A stretch of 64,000 nucleotides of DNA, taken from positions 22,687-86,686 of the forward strand of contig MCFE01000367.1 of the NCBI GenBank assembly GCA_002104905.1. The letters are read 5' to 3'. Below are positions 45,218-56,397 of this stretch, piece by piece. Positions within the stretch are counted from its first letter, which is position 1; every line of letters begins with the position of its first letter. The notes under the pieces were generated by a model. The model did no database searches and was not told the DNA's origin. It saw nothing but the letters and a program-made list of their open reading frames with translations. The translations under genes and the position numbers were made by a program. This stretch comes from Basidiobolus meristosporus CBS 931.73. Its lineage: Eukaryota; Basidiobolomycota; Basidiobolomycetes; Basidiobolales; Basidiobolaceae.

Positions 45218-48200
45218 CTCCCACTCAGCTAAATGTTCATACTGACTAGTCCTAATTTTGACCTAAGATGTTCAAACTTGTCTCTAGCTAATGGTTTGGT
45301 AAATATGTCTGCAATCATTTCATCTGTAGGACAGTAAACTAAGCTAACTAAGTTATTCTCTATAGCTTCACATATGAAATGATGTCTAATATCTATGTGT
45401 TTGGTTCTAGTATGAAAAGTTGGATTTCTACCTAATTGTATACATCCTTGATTATCTTGAAATAAAGTAATAGGCATTTTTTGACATAGGCCTAAATCTG
45501 TAAAAAGCTTTCTTAACCACATTGCCTCTTTTGTAGCTTCACAGGCTGCCATATACTCTGCCTCTGCGGTGGAAAGTGCTATGGTTGGTTGCTTTCTTGA
45601 ATTACATGAAATTGCACCTTTACAGTAAAGAGAGGTGTATCCTGTGATGGATCTTCTGTCTTCCAAGTTTTGTCCCCAATCAGCATCAGTGTATCCCACA
45701 AGATCCTGTTCTGAATCCTTATAAGTGTATCATAACCAGATATCAGCAGTTCCTTTTAGGTATCTAAAAATCTGCTTAACTGCTGCAATATGATCAGATC
45801 CATAGTTCTGATTATGTTGGCTGACAACTCCCACTGAATATGAGATATCCGGATGTGTTCCAAGCATGATATACATTAGACTGCCAATCATAGATTGATA
45901 AGGAAAGTCAGGGCTTTCAGATGGCACCAAGCACTCTTGATTTGGTTAAGTTTTGACCAAGTTAAGGTTTGTCTCCATTGGGGTAGCTGCTGGTTTACAG
46001 TCTTCCATTTGGTACTTCTTTAGTATATCTTGAATATACTTGGATTGACTTAGGGTGATAGTCTGGGTACTTCTGTCTATGGAGAACTTTATCCCTAAGT
46101 AGTAACTAAGTTCTCCTAGATTGGACATCTTGAACTCCTTAGATAGGCTGGATTTAGTCTCTTCCAATGTTTCTAGGTTATTGGTGGCTATAATAAGATC
46201 ATCCACATATAGAGCTAATAGAATTGAATTTGCTCTATCTGGCTTATAATATATACTATAGTCAGCATTACTTCTTTTGAAACTCAAAGATTCCAAATAA
46301 GAATCTATCTTGCAATTCCAGGCCCTTGGTGATTGTTTGAGACCATATAGTGACTTTTTAAGCTTGCAGACCAAATGGGGGTTATCTTGGTCAACAAACC
46401 CATCAGGCTGGCTCATATACACATCCTCATCAAGTTCTCCATTCAAAAATGCAGTTCTTACATCCATTTGATGAATAAAAAACTTATATTTTGCTGCAAT
46501 AGCCAATATTAATCTGATGGAATTAAACTTGGCTACCAGTGCAAAGGACTCAGTATAGTCAAGTCCTTTTGTTTGAGAGTATCCTTTGGCTACAAGTCTT
46601 GCTTTGTATCTTTCAATTGTACCATCAGCCTTGTATTTTGTCTTGAAGACCCATCTGCATCCAATTGATTTTTGGTTGATTGGTAATTTGACTATGTCCC
46701 AAGTTTGATTTTCCATCAGGGCCTGATATTCCTCAGTCATTGCAGATCTCCAAAACTTTGTCTGAGGGCTATTTAGGGCCTCTTTTACAGTCTGAGGTTC
46801 ATCAATATGGACTGAATAGGTATAGGCTAAGTTTGTACCCCATTGATATAGTAATTTGGGCTATATCTTGTCCAATTGGATCTCTGGGCATTTGATACTG
46901 GAATGATCACTTCTGGGATATTCCTGGACACTGATTCTGGCTGAACTACGGTTGTAGAGTCCTCTGGAGTGAAAAGATTTTCATTGTTTTGCTCTGATTC
47001 AGTCCTGACAATTGGTGGACTTAAGATCAAATCTTTGTCATCATCTGATGTCATTTTTTGTGAAAATTTTGAATTTTCATCAAACAACACATCCCTGGAC
47101 TTGATAAGCTTCTTTGCTCTGGTATTGTAAAGTCTGTATGCCTTACTCTCATTGCAGTAGCCCAAAAATATGCATTTTACACCTTTTGGCTCAAATTTTG
47201 ACTGATTGCCGGCCAGTTTTTTGGCATATGCTGTATATCCAAATATTCTTAGATGTTCCGCACTTGGTCTGTATCCATACCATACTTCAAAGGAGTAGAA
47301 TCACAAAGTATTCTGTTATAACTCCTATTTTTAAGGTATACAGCAGTGGCAACTGATTCCGCCCAAAAATCATAGGATGATTTTTGATCATGGATCATAG
47401 ATATTGCCATATCAATTATTGAACTATTAGCACATTCTGCTACTCCATTTTGCTGTGGGGAGTATGGTACAGTAATCTCTTGCTTTATCCCATGAATGTT
47501 GCAGAAGTGGATGAAGAGTTTTGAGGTATATTCTCCACCATTGTCAGAGCGTATTTTTGTGATTTTTTCACCAGTTTCTCTCTCCACCATGGCTTTAAGC
47601 TCCCTGAACTTAGACAGAGCTTCTTCTTTTCTCTCCATGAAGTGGACCCATGTGTATCTTGTATAATCATCAATAAAAGTGATTAAATACTTCATCCCAC
47701 CTAAGGATAAATTTTGCATAGGTCCACACAGATCTGAGTGAATTAGATCTAATTTTTTCTTAACTTTGATTAACCCAGAGCTCTTGAACGGTTGTCTGGC
47801 TTGTTTCCCATATATGCAGGCTTCACAGTGCTCCAAATTAGCTGGGGGATCATTTTTCACTCCAGAAGTTAGCTGATCTTTGATCTTTTACGCAAATAAT
47901 CAAAATTGATGTGTCCAAATCTCCTGTGCCAAAGCATTGGTGTTTCTTCATTTAAGTTACTTATATTAGCTTCCAAATATGATGGAATATAAGTCAACTT
48001 GTATAGATTCTGATCTCTGATGCCCAAAGCAATATGAGCACCATTTTGATCAGTGATCCTGCATCCAGAATTGTCAAAACTGAAACTGAGTCCTTCTCCT
48101 GTGGACTTGCTTACAGAGAGTAGGTTCTTGGCTATTTCTGGTACATAGAGTACTTCATTAAAGATCAGTGTATGGCTTCCTTCACTGCTTCTAAGGTTTA

Positions 48201-48594
48201 CTTGGATAGTTCCTTCTCCCACTGCATCCAGTGTTCTATTGTCACCCATGAAAAACTTCTTAATTGGAATTTCTTGATATTGGGTAAAAAGTTCTTTTTG
48301 GTGTGTAAAGTGTTGAGAAGCTCCAGAGTCAATATACCACGTCTGAGAATCCTTGGTTGTGGTCATATTTAGTGCAGATATGAATAGTCTATCTTCAGTT
48401 GTTGCAGCATTTCCATATTCAGGCTTCTTTTGCTGATAATCTCTCTTTTTGAGACACTGGTCTGATGTGTGTCCTTGCCTTTTGCAGTAGTTGCAAAATA
48501 GGTTGCTGTTGCCTTTGTAGGGTCTTTGGTACCTCCTTTGTTGGTTATCATTGCTTATTAAAGCATTTTCTTCTTCCTTCTTATTGGTGCTTGA
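45218..48594 (-). pseudogene. Copia B2 pol (zinc knuckle, protease, integrase, RT, RNase H), several breaks
   Basis: Minus strand pieces: CNYCKRQGHTSDQC knuckle (about 48480-48500) ; protease YIDSGASQHF (47869-48366) with pre-integrase MLWHRRFGHIN; integrase (47249-47860) with HSDLCGP, RSDNGGEYTS and QQNGVAE; linker with KKLIKSRDVLFDEN (46827-47165); RT (45946-46740) with WVFKTKYKADG and LYVDDLIIAT; RNase H (45229-45699) with YTDADWG, TAEAEYMA and DNQGC. All catalytic residues I can check are present, but frameshifts near 47240, 46830 and 45945 and stops at 48369 and 48594 break the polyprotein. Confidence 0.9.
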
Positions 48595-49197
48595 TTATCT
48601 TAATTCTTCATCCAGGAGCCTTCCATATATGTAATTTAAGGTCAAGTCTTCAGTTCTGGACTCTAGGGCTGATATAAGGCCCTGAAACCTGTCTGTCAGG
48701 CTATTCAGGATGGTAACTATCAAATCCTCATCAGTAGTTGGTATGCCCACAGATTCCATCTTGTCTACCAGCAGGGTAACTCTGTTAATTAGATTTTTCA
48801 TTTCTACTCCTGGCAGCATCTTTGTAGTAAAGAATTTCTGTCTCAGATACATTTTCTTAGCAGCTGAACATGACTGGTAGGTGTCTTCTGATGCCTTCCA
48901 GGCATTCTTTGCTGTTTTTGCTCTTGAGCATTGAATTAGCAATTTGTCTTTAACATTAAGGCAAATGCAGTTAAAGGCACTCTGTTCTTTCTTCTGGTAC
49001 TTCAAGGCTTCCTCTCCCATGTTTTTAGGAGGGCATTCTTCTCCCATGACAATATCCCAAAGGCCTCTTTCTTGTAGCAGCATCTTCATCTTCACCTTCC
49101 ACACTTGGTAGTTAGAGCCATCCAACTTTTCAGCAGAGGGAAAAATTCCAGTAATAGCAGTAGTAGACATTGCACATAGTGACAGCTTGGGGCTCAT
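48595..49197 (-). CDS. Copia B2 gag, intact frame
   Basis: About 200 codons, starting MSPKLSLCAMSTT and matching the copia gag pattern (LDGSNYQVWKVKMKMLLQER, then WKASEDTYQSCSAAKK, LYLRQKF-like, LVDKMESVGIPTTDEDL, ILNSLTDRFQGL). The first ATG of the frame (49195-49197) lies inside the primer-binding site; the second, at MSTTAI, is an alternative start. The frame stops before the zinc knuckle, so the nucleocapsid part is separated by a stop that may be a mutation. Structural protein of the virus-like particle in related elements. Confidence 0.8.
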   Translation of the reverse strand: MSPKLSLCAMSTTAITGIFPSAEKLDGSNYQVWKVKMKMLLQERGLWDIVMGEECPPKNMGEEALKYQKKEQSAFNCICLNVKDKLLIQCSRAKTAKNAWKASEDTYQSCSAAKKMYLRQKFFTTKMLPGVEMKNLINRVTLLVDKMESVGIPTTDEDLIVTILNSLTDRFQGLISALESRTEDLTLNYIYGRLLDEELR

Positions 49198-49201
49198 AGC
49201 C
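49190..49201 (-). other. Half-tRNA type primer-binding site, Copia B2
   Basis: GGCTATGAGCCC on the minus strand, immediately after the 5' LTR; one base off the B1 version GGTTATGAGCCC, which is complementary to the initiator tRNA-Met anticodon arm. The gag frame's first ATG is inside it. Confidence 0.65.
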
Positions 49202-49546
49202 TGTTGTAAGAGTCTTGGAGATATTGGAAGTGATTGGGAGAACAAGTGGATTATGTGGTTTTCACTTAATGATTTATTGAATGTAAAAGTGGTATTTATA
49301 CTTTTACCTGGTCTTGGCATTACAAACATGTAGAATAGGTTAAGGAAGGTCCCAAGAGCATGTGTGCAAGGTTTGGGACTGTTTGGCCAACTTTGAGAAT
49401 TTTCATGTTCAGGGTACCTGGTATTTTTGTGAAAATATCCTAAGTCCCAACAAGGAATTTGGTCAGTATTCTCTATGATTTGAAGGTAATGATCCAAGTG
49501 ACTAAGTTGGGTGAGTATTTAAGTGGAAATACAAATCTTTACAACA
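49202..49546 (-). repeat. Copia B2 5' LTR
   Basis: 345 bp, TGTTGTAAGAGTCTTGG to TCTTTACAACA on the plus strand; similar to the 3' LTR with a small deletion near 49440. Confidence 0.9.
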
Positions 49547-50670
49547 AGAAGAACAAGGGTGCCATGGCTAAAAACCTGTGGCCTCCTCAAGAGCCCATTA
49601 CAAGCAGGGCCAAAAGCTCCAGACAAGCTTCAAAGAGATGTCAGGTAGCTGGAAGAGTGCCAATTAGGGACAAGCAGGCAGACACAGATGCACCAGCACA
49701 ACATTTATTAAGGAAAAAGAGTAGTACCATGCAAGAAGCACCCAGTCAAAGTGGCAGTGAAGGACCTGGCAGTGATAAAAACCAGCTGCTTTTACAGGAG
49801 CCTGTCACAACTGCAGTTCAGAGCTCAAAACAAGTGGAAAAAAATGTCAGGCTGCCAGAAGAGTGCCAGCAAGGGACAAGCAGGCCAAAACAGATGTGTC
49901 AGAGCAGAATTTATCCAGGAGAAAATGTAGTTCTTTACAAGGAGCACTCAGACAAAGTAGCAGTGAAAGACCTGGCAGTGATAAAGAAAAAGGTAAAGGG
50001 AAAAATGTCTACCCACGCCTGAGACAGGGAGGCATGCAAAAAAAACTGCAGTTCTTGTCAATTAATGCCGCAAGCCAGGAACAGACTGAATCCCATCACA
50101 GCCAAGAAGAATTACCGACAAGAAAACAGGTCTTTTCACAAGAGTTGGAAGCGCAGTCAGTTTAGCTACACTCCAGCAAGGTAGATGAGTTTGCTGAAAA
50201 AGGCAACCACAGCCTCCACATCCTCCATTGTTGACAGAGTGGAGATCCCACTGACAAACAAGGCTACAATGTCAAGAGCTCAAAGGACTATCACAATGCC
50301 TTCAGTGGAGTTTTGGAACATTAATAGGCACACCAAGAGGTTGCAGCACTTCTTCAAGAGCAGTGCTCAAGAAAATGCGCTTGAATATTGCAAGGATTTA
50401 TTGCAAAGACTGTCAGATGAGGTGCTAGACCTTGCAGTGCCAGCTGAAGACCAGGATGTGTGGGAACCAGTGAATGAAGAGTGGCATAAAGCCACTGGGT
50501 TCCTGCCAAAGTCATGGAACAAGAGCCTTACAGCAGAAATACTGATTGAGTGGTGGATTTTAACGGAGTTACTTGTTGAGTGTGGGGTTGGGCTTAATGT
50601 TAGTGTAGTATATAGGGACTTGTATAGGTCAATACAACTGGCAATTGAGGTACAACTGAAGGTTCAATGG
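49547..50670 (+). pseudogene. CACTA-3 second gene, repeat and C-terminal parts
   Basis: Two tandem units of 207 bp (49591-49797, 49798 to about 49990) encode a Ser/Gln/Lys-rich repeat whose first unit reads QEPITSRAKSSRQASKRC ... SGSEGPGSDKN. The second unit is in a shifted frame in places. Then comes a basic stretch (EKGKGKNVYPRLRQGG) and a conserved C-terminal domain (50185-50676): SSIVDRVEIPLTNKATMSRA, FWNINRHTKRLQHF, ENALEYCKDLLQRLSDEVLD, IEWWILTELLVECGVGLNV. The C-terminal domain is the best preserved part among copies, including the relics at 6309 and 36904. Confidence 0.6.
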
Positions 50671-51356
50671 AAATAAATCAATTTGTATGCATGAAAAGTA
50701 AGAGAAATGGTTGAGTCAGGAAGTAAGGAGTGTGAAAAAGAGGCAATAGTCAATCAATGCACACAAATGTAGGAGGCAATAGAGTGTCTGGGATCAGATA
50801 TTGAGCAAATTGGCAGGGAACCAATCAAAAGCCACTTATATATTCTTGTGATGAAAATTTTTGACCAAGTTTTGTGTGAAATCTGGGGTGCAATTATTTT
50901 TCAACGGTCTCTAGACAGTGTCCTGATGGGATCAGTACATCTTAGTCATTGGACTTTAACTTTGTGATGGCCTTTTAATGGGATCATCTCAATAATTTCT
51001 GTTAGGGGGAGTTTCAGTGGAAATAAATCAATTTGTATATATCAAAAGTAGGATAATTGGTTGAGTCAGGAAGTAGGGACTGTGAGAAAGAGGCAATAGC
51101 AAATTAATGTACACAAACATAGGAGGTGATTGAGTGTACAGGATTAGAAAGTGAGAGATTTGGCAGAGGACCAATTAAAAGCCACTTATATATTGTTGTG
51201 ATGAAAAGTTTTGGCCAAGTTTTTTATGAAATTGGGTTGCAATTATTTTTCAACTGTCTTTGCATAGTGTCCTGACAGAATCAGTACTTCTTAGTCACAG
51301 GACTTTAATTTTGTGATAGCCTTTTGATGGAATCATCACAATTATTTCTCATAGGG
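50671..51356 (+). repeat. Two ~335 bp direct repeats at the end of CACTA-3
   Basis: 50671-51012 and 51020-51356 both run from GAAATAAATCAATTTGTAT to AATTATTTCT/AATAATTTCT with about 80% identity by eye, and a related single unit is at 5371-5640 (minus). No ORF. This is probably the untranslated or subterminal end of the CACTA family, duplicated here. Confidence 0.65.
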
Positions 51357-51952
51357 ATAATCAGAACTATGGATCTGGTCATATTGTAGCAGTTAAGCGG
51401 ATTTTTAGATACCTAAAAGGAACTGCTGATATCTGCTCAAGGTACACCTATGAGTATTCAAAGCAAGATCTTGTGGGATACTCTGATGCTGATTGGGGAA
51501 AAAATTTAGAAGACAAAAGATTCACCACATGATACACCTATCATTACTGTTAAGGTGCAATTTCCTGGAACTCCAGAAAGCAACCAACTGTAGCACTTTC
51601 CACCACAGAGGCAGAGTATATGGCAGACCATGATGCTACAAAAGAAGCAATATGACAAGAAGCTTTTCAAAAGATTCAGGCTTATGTCAGAAAAGCCTGT
51701 TTCTTTATTTCAAGATTATTGAGGATGTATGCAGTTAGGTAGAAATTCAACATTTCATGCTATAGCAAAGCACATGGATATTAGACATCATTTCATATGT
51801 GAAGCTATAAAGAATAACTTAGTTAACTTAGCTTACTGTCCTACAAATGAAATGATTGCTGACATATTTACCAAGCCAGTAGCTAAAGACAAATTTGAAT
51901 ATCTTAGGTCAAAAATAGAACTAATTGGTATGAACATTTAGTTGGGTGGGAG
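51357..51952 (+). pseudogene. Copia B4 fragment (RT end and RNase H)
   Basis: Begins NYGSGHIVAVKRIFRYLKGT-like, then a broken RNase H (STTEAEYMA region at 51605-51630) and the intact last 70 codons (51729-51941: HMDIRHHFICEAIKNNLVN, DIFTKPVAKDKFEYLRSK), ending at the purine tract GGGTGGGAG. Truncated at its 5' end at the CACTA-3 boundary. Confidence 0.85.
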
Positions 51953-52657
51953 TGTTGTAAAAGCTTATAATTCCGCTTAAATATTCACCTAACTTAGTTG
52001 CTTATATCATTACTTACAAATCTCAGAGAATAACTGACCAAGTTCCTTGTAGGGATTTACTTGGAATATATTCATCAAAATATCAGGTAGCCATTGTGGT
52101 AAAAATTTGTAATTCCACTTAAATATTCACCTAACTTAGTCACTTAGATCATTACCTTCAAATCCTAGAGGATACTGACCAAATTCCTTGTTGGGATTTA
52201 CTTAGAATATTTTCACCAAAATACCAGGTACCCAGAACCTGAAAATTCTCAAGGTTGTCCAAACAGCCCCAAGCTTTGCACACATGTTCTTGGGACCTTC
52301 CTCACCTTATTCTATGTGTTTGTAATGCCAAGACCATGTAAAAGTATGAATATTACTTTTACATTCAACAAATCATTAAGTGAAAACCACATAATCTACT
52401 TGTCCTCCCAATCACTTCTAATACCTCCAAGACTCTTACAATAGCCATAACACAAAAATTCTCAAAGTTGTCCAAGCAGCCCCAGACTTTGCACACATGC
52501 ACTTGGGACCTTCCTGAACCTATTCTACATGCTTGTTATGCTAAGACTATGTACAAGTATAAATACCCCTTTTACATTCAAAAAAATTATGAAGTGAGAA
52601 CCACATAAACTACTGGTTCTTCTTATCACCTCCATAATCTCCAAGACTCTTACAACA
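51953..52657 (+). repeat. Three copia B LTR pieces in a row
   Basis: Partial LTR 51953-52094 (3' LTR of B4), a full-length LTR 52095-52443 (TGTGGTAAAAATTTG to CTTACAATA), and a partial LTR 52444-52657 ending CTTACAACA. All are in plus orientation. The pile-up suggests repeated insertion or recombination between LTRs. Confidence 0.8.
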
Positions 52658-53320
52658 TCTTTGTTGGCTATTATTGCTATTAAAGCGCCTTCTTCCTCCT
52701 TCTTATTGGTAATTGAGCTTCTTGATTATTCATATAGGAGCCTACCATATGTGTAATTAAAGGTCAAATCTCCAGTTCTGGACTCTGGGCTGATATACAG
52801 CCCTAAACTTGTCTGTCAGGCTATTACAAAGGGTAACTATCAAATGTTCATTGCTAATTTGTACACCCACCAATACCATCTCATCAACAAACTGGGTGTT
52901 TTGTTGAATTTGATTTTTTATTTCAATTCCGGACAGCATCTTTGCAGTAAATGGTTTTTGCCTAAGATACATTTTCTTAGTAGCTGAGCAATTCTGGTAG
53001 GTGTCTTCCAGTGCTTACCAGGCATTCTTAGCTGCTTTTGCTCTTGATCATTGAATTAGCAATTTGTCTTTAAAATCAAGGCATATGCAGTTCAAGGCAC
53101 TTGGTTCTTTCTTCTTTTACTTCAAGGCTTCTTCTCCTATACCTGAGGAGGATGTCCTTCCCTCATAATAATGTCCCAAAGGCCTCTTTCCTGCAGCAGC
53201 AACTTCATTTTTACCTTCCAGACTTGGCAGTTAGAGCTATCCAAATTTTCAGCAGAAGGAGAAATTTCACTTGTAGCAGTTGTAGACATTGTAGCAAGTG
53301 AGAGCTTGAGGCTCATAACT
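52658..53320 (-). pseudogene. Copia B gag fragment (minus strand)
   Basis: Homologous to B2 gag: MYLRQKPFTAKMLSGIEIKN, VDEMVLVGVQISNEHLIV and CQVWKVKMKLLLQERGLWDI are readable, with stops and frameshifts. A primer-site-like AGTTATGAGCC lies beside the LTR at 53321. Confidence 0.82.
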
Positions 53321-53942
53321 TGTTGTAAGAGTTTTGGAGATATTGGAAGTGATTGGGCAAACAAATGGATTATGTGGCTTTCACTTGATGATTTATTGAA
53401 TGTAGAAGCAGTATTTGTATTATTACATGCTCTTGGCAAAAAAACTTGCTGAATACATTTGGGAAGGCTCCAAGAACATGTGTGCAAAGCTAGGGGCTTT
53501 TTGGGCAACCATGAGAAATTTCATGTTATGGGTACCTGATGTGATGGTGAGAATATTATAGGTAGATCCCAACAAGGAATTTGCTCAGAGTTCTTAACTA
53601 TTTGCAGGTAATGATGAAAGTGACTAAGCTAGGTGAATACTCAGGTGGAATTACCAGCTTTACAACATTATTGAATGAAAAGTGGTACTTATACTTTTAC
53701 ATGGTCTTGGCAAAGCAAGCATATGGAATATGTTGGGGAAGGTCCCAAGAGCATGTGTGCAAGGTGTGGGGGTGTTTAGACAACCTATTAAAGTTTCATG
53801 TTATGGGAACCTGATATTTTGGTGAGATTATTCCAAGTTAATCCCAACAAGAAATTCTGTCAGAACTCTCTAAGATTTGTAGGAGATAAGCCAAGTGACT
53901 GAGTTATGTTAATGTTTAGTTGAAATTACAAGATTTACAACA
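53321..53942 (-). repeat. Copia B LTR (53321-53667) and adjoining partial LTR (53668-53942)
   Basis: The first is full length, TGTTGTAAGAG to CTTTACAACA. The second lacks its first ~70 bp and ends TTTACAACA. Both are in minus orientation, opposite to the pile at 51953. Confidence 0.8.
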
Positions 53943-54049
53943 AAAAAATGTCCAAAGCAAAGCCCAACAAAAAGTTTGGCCAAGAAATAAGAATGCTTTG
54001 AAACTAGGGCCCAAGTGGGTACATATCAATCTTTAGTTGCAAGTAGGAA

Positions 54050-54240
54050 ATTCACATTTACAACCACCAGGAACCACAGCACACCTGAAACCAGTTTTGG
54101 GAGAACTTGGTGACCCCCCCCAGATGTTAAATGATAGTATAAATACAGCTTTTGTTTCCAATAAATCAGTAAGTGAGCACTACATAATCTACTTGTTCCC
54201 CATATCACTTGCAATATTTCCTTAATCTTCCTAACAAAAA
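54050..54240 (+). repeat. Decayed copia B LTR end
   Basis: 54125-54235 matches the last third of the LTR in plus orientation (AATAAATCAGTAAGTGAGCA, CTACTTGTTCCCC). The part before it is too diverged for a firm border. 53943-54049 shows nothing recognisable. Confidence 0.55.
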
Positions 54241-54710
54241 TGGGCCTGAGACCCAGTTTGCAAGATACTGACTTCATCTGCCAATCAAGGATGTCCTGAA
54301 AATGCTTGAAATTTCCAGACCATCCCCCCTAAACAACCCCAAGTGGTGTAGATTACCTTTGATGATCCTTACACCACCCAAAAATCAATCAGTCACACAG
54401 AGGATGCCAGCAGTATATAGGCATAACACCAATCTGTTCAGGAAGCTATTGAGCAAATGCGCATTGGCATGAACAGTTCAGGAGCATAACTTGTTACAAT
54501 AGATCCCTCAGCCAAATAGTTAGTGGTGCAATACCAGAAGCGGAGCCAGGTCCAGCAAGTACAATTCCCCAGGAACCTCTGAGATTGGAATGGCAAGGAG
54601 CAACCACGAATCGAAGTGTTTGAAATCTTTACATGGCCCCCCCCACATGGGTGCAGCTTTATTAATCAATTATAGGAAGATGTTCTAGCGGGAATTACTT
54701 CATTTGGCAG
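54241..54710. other. Transition from repeat-rich to gene-rich DNA
   Basis: No gene or repeat recognised. Base composition changes here: CpG, rare to the left, becomes common from about 54540 onwards. Two C runs (54112-54119 and 54637-54644) flank the area. The last part must contain the 3' UTR and poly(A) signal of the La gene. Confidence 0.45.
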
Positions 54711-56029
54711 TTAATTTTCGGTTTTGGCGGTTTTGGCTTCGGTGGCGGCCTCTGGCTCTTCCTCAGCCTTTCTCTTGGCGCCATTTCTATTTTCATAGAA
54801 CTTCTTAGCCTCCTCATCTACACGGAGAAAGAGTGATTAGATATGTTTCGAAGGAAAGAACTCGTGTGTGAGGGGGGAGGGGGAGATGCTTTACCGTCCA
54901 AGACTCTGAGCTCTGGCTTGACACCGTCGAGGAGAAGCTCGGCATCCTCCTTAAGCTTCTCAACGATATCCTCGGCAAGGGACTCCTTGAATTGAGCGTA
55001 TCCTTCGTTGTCTCCCTTTTGGTATTTGACGAAGGCGACAGTTCCGGCTACGCCAAGGCGTGCCTTGATGTCTTGCCAGGTGGTGTTAGGGCCGACACCC
55101 TTGAAGTGAAGCATGCAGCGTTGGGGGAGTTCGCGAGCATTTCTCTTGGAATTGGCTTTCTTGCTCTTGTCCTTCTTGCTACCGTGCTCCTTCTCCTTCA
55201 TAGCATGATAGGCATCTCTAAAGTAGGAAAACGCGTGAGACTATGCAATACCACCCATGCACCGGTGAACCTTACGAACCTTCTCATAACGATAAGATCG
55301 GCATCCTTGAACTTCAAGCTCTTGGCAACCAACTCGTCAGCTTCCTCGGAGGTGGCGAATTCCACGAACACGGAACCCTTGAGGATAAGGTTAGCGGGGT
55401 AAGGTCAATACGAAAGCATGAAATTCTAGATACCTTGAAGTTGTTTCCGGGTCTGGCTCTTCTCATACGAACACTCAACACCTTACCGTGCTCCTCAAAG
55501 AACTTCTCCAACTCTTCTTGAAGCTCGGGGTATTCCTCGGGGAAACCTTTCTAGAAATTGGGGAGGGCGAAGCATTAGGACTGGGAAGGGACGAGGCAAG
55601 ACTCTGGAGAGAGCAGGCGGGAATCACTACATACAACATAGACAAAGCGCTTGGAGTCCTCGGCCAAGTTCGACAAAGGCTTGGTTCTTCTGACCATAGC
55701 ACCCTCCTCGTTCACCTCGAGTAATTCAGGGGATTCTCTAAGGGCCTCGACAATCAAGTCCTTATCGGTGAATTGGCGCATACGTTTGAACGAGGCGATG
55801 GTGGCAATGGAGACCCCTTTGGTTGGAAAGAAAAAAGTCAAGGAGAACATGGCAGATCAAGGGGGAACACGCAATTCACCAAACTGGCGGGGGGAGGGGG
55901 GATAGGCAAAAGGATACAACCATCGTTGCTGTTGGCCAAACCGCTCAGGAACTTGTCCTTGGGGAGATTCGAGTCGCTGAAGTAGAATTCAACCTGTTTG
56001 AGAATCTTGGATTTGAGTTCGGTAGTCAT
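54711..56029 (-). CDS. LHP1: La protein homologue (RNA chaperone binding 3'-oligo(U)), 6 exons
   Basis: La proteins bind the UUU-OH end of new RNA polymerase III transcripts such as pre-tRNAs and assist their folding in the nucleus. Exons on the minus strand are 56029-55918, 55816-55635, 55550-55434, 55377-55280, 55217-54895 and 54817-54711, joined by GT-AG introns of 101, 84, 56, 62 and 77 nt; together they give 312 residues in one frame. The La motif covers roughly residues 5-95 ([18 protein letters not shown]; the exon 1-2 junction gives [16 protein letters not shown]). RRM1 follows ([28 protein letters not shown]) and a C-terminal xRRM-like part ([36 protein letters not shown]). The end is Lys/Glu-rich with KRKAEEE, a probable nuclear signal. 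Length is near that of yeast Lhp1 (275). Diverges from the MPO1-like gene. High confidence. Confidence 0.95.
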
Positions 56030-56397
56030 GGTCGACGGGTGGGGGTGTGTTCTGCGCAGCCTCGTTGCCTCTAATACCTGGAAAATTTTCGACGGTTTTT
56101 TTTACGACGTCGAAAAAAAAGTGACCGCTCCTTGAGCGGGTGGATGTGGATGTGGATGTGGGTGGCGGGTATTCCGGAATCATTGGGTTCGGTATTCGGT
56201 GGACGTGATGCCACTTCACACGAGTGGGCTGTGTAATGACTGGTTTCATGCATACTGGTGCGATTTGTCCAGGTGGATTCAAATTGGTAATCAGCTATTC
56301 ATTGGAAGGGGGATATAAGCAACCCTGGTGACGCTAGACCTTCCCGTTCCCCACATCGCAGCCTAACAACCACTAACATCACTTGGCCCCACGTACC
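56030..56397. promoter_or_regulatory. Bidirectional promoter of La and MPO1-like genes
   Basis: 368 bp separate the two start codons. A near-perfect palindrome at 56096-56120 has eight T, then a core CGACGTCG, then eight A. GACGTC is the centre of ATF/CREB-type sites (TGACGTCA), though the flanks differ. A hexamer-like repeat GTGGAT/GGATGTG occurs at 56140-56160. No TATA box is clear on the MPO1 side. Confidence 0.45.

Larger units (their letters stand above)
44869..49546 (-). mobile_element. Copia B2: nearly full-length Ty1/copia retrotransposon
   Basis: LTRs at 44869-45217 (3') and 49202-49546 (5') frame gag, protease, integrase, RT and RNase H in copia order on the minus strand. The polypurine tract CTGAGTGGGAG lies beside the 3' LTR and a half-tRNA-Met primer site beside the 5' LTR. 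It sits in the CACTA-3 second gene: flanking sequences join when aligned with CACTA-2. The expected 5 bp duplication is decayed (CAAAG/AGAAG). Confidence 0.93.

Noticed and set aside
49200-49497. N-terminal 100 residues of the 300-codon gag frame
   Set aside because: This part is LTR sequence read through; the gag start is after the LTR.
54992-55724. Plus-strand ORFs of 78-136 codons across the La gene
   Set aside because: Antisense shadows of the spliced La exons.
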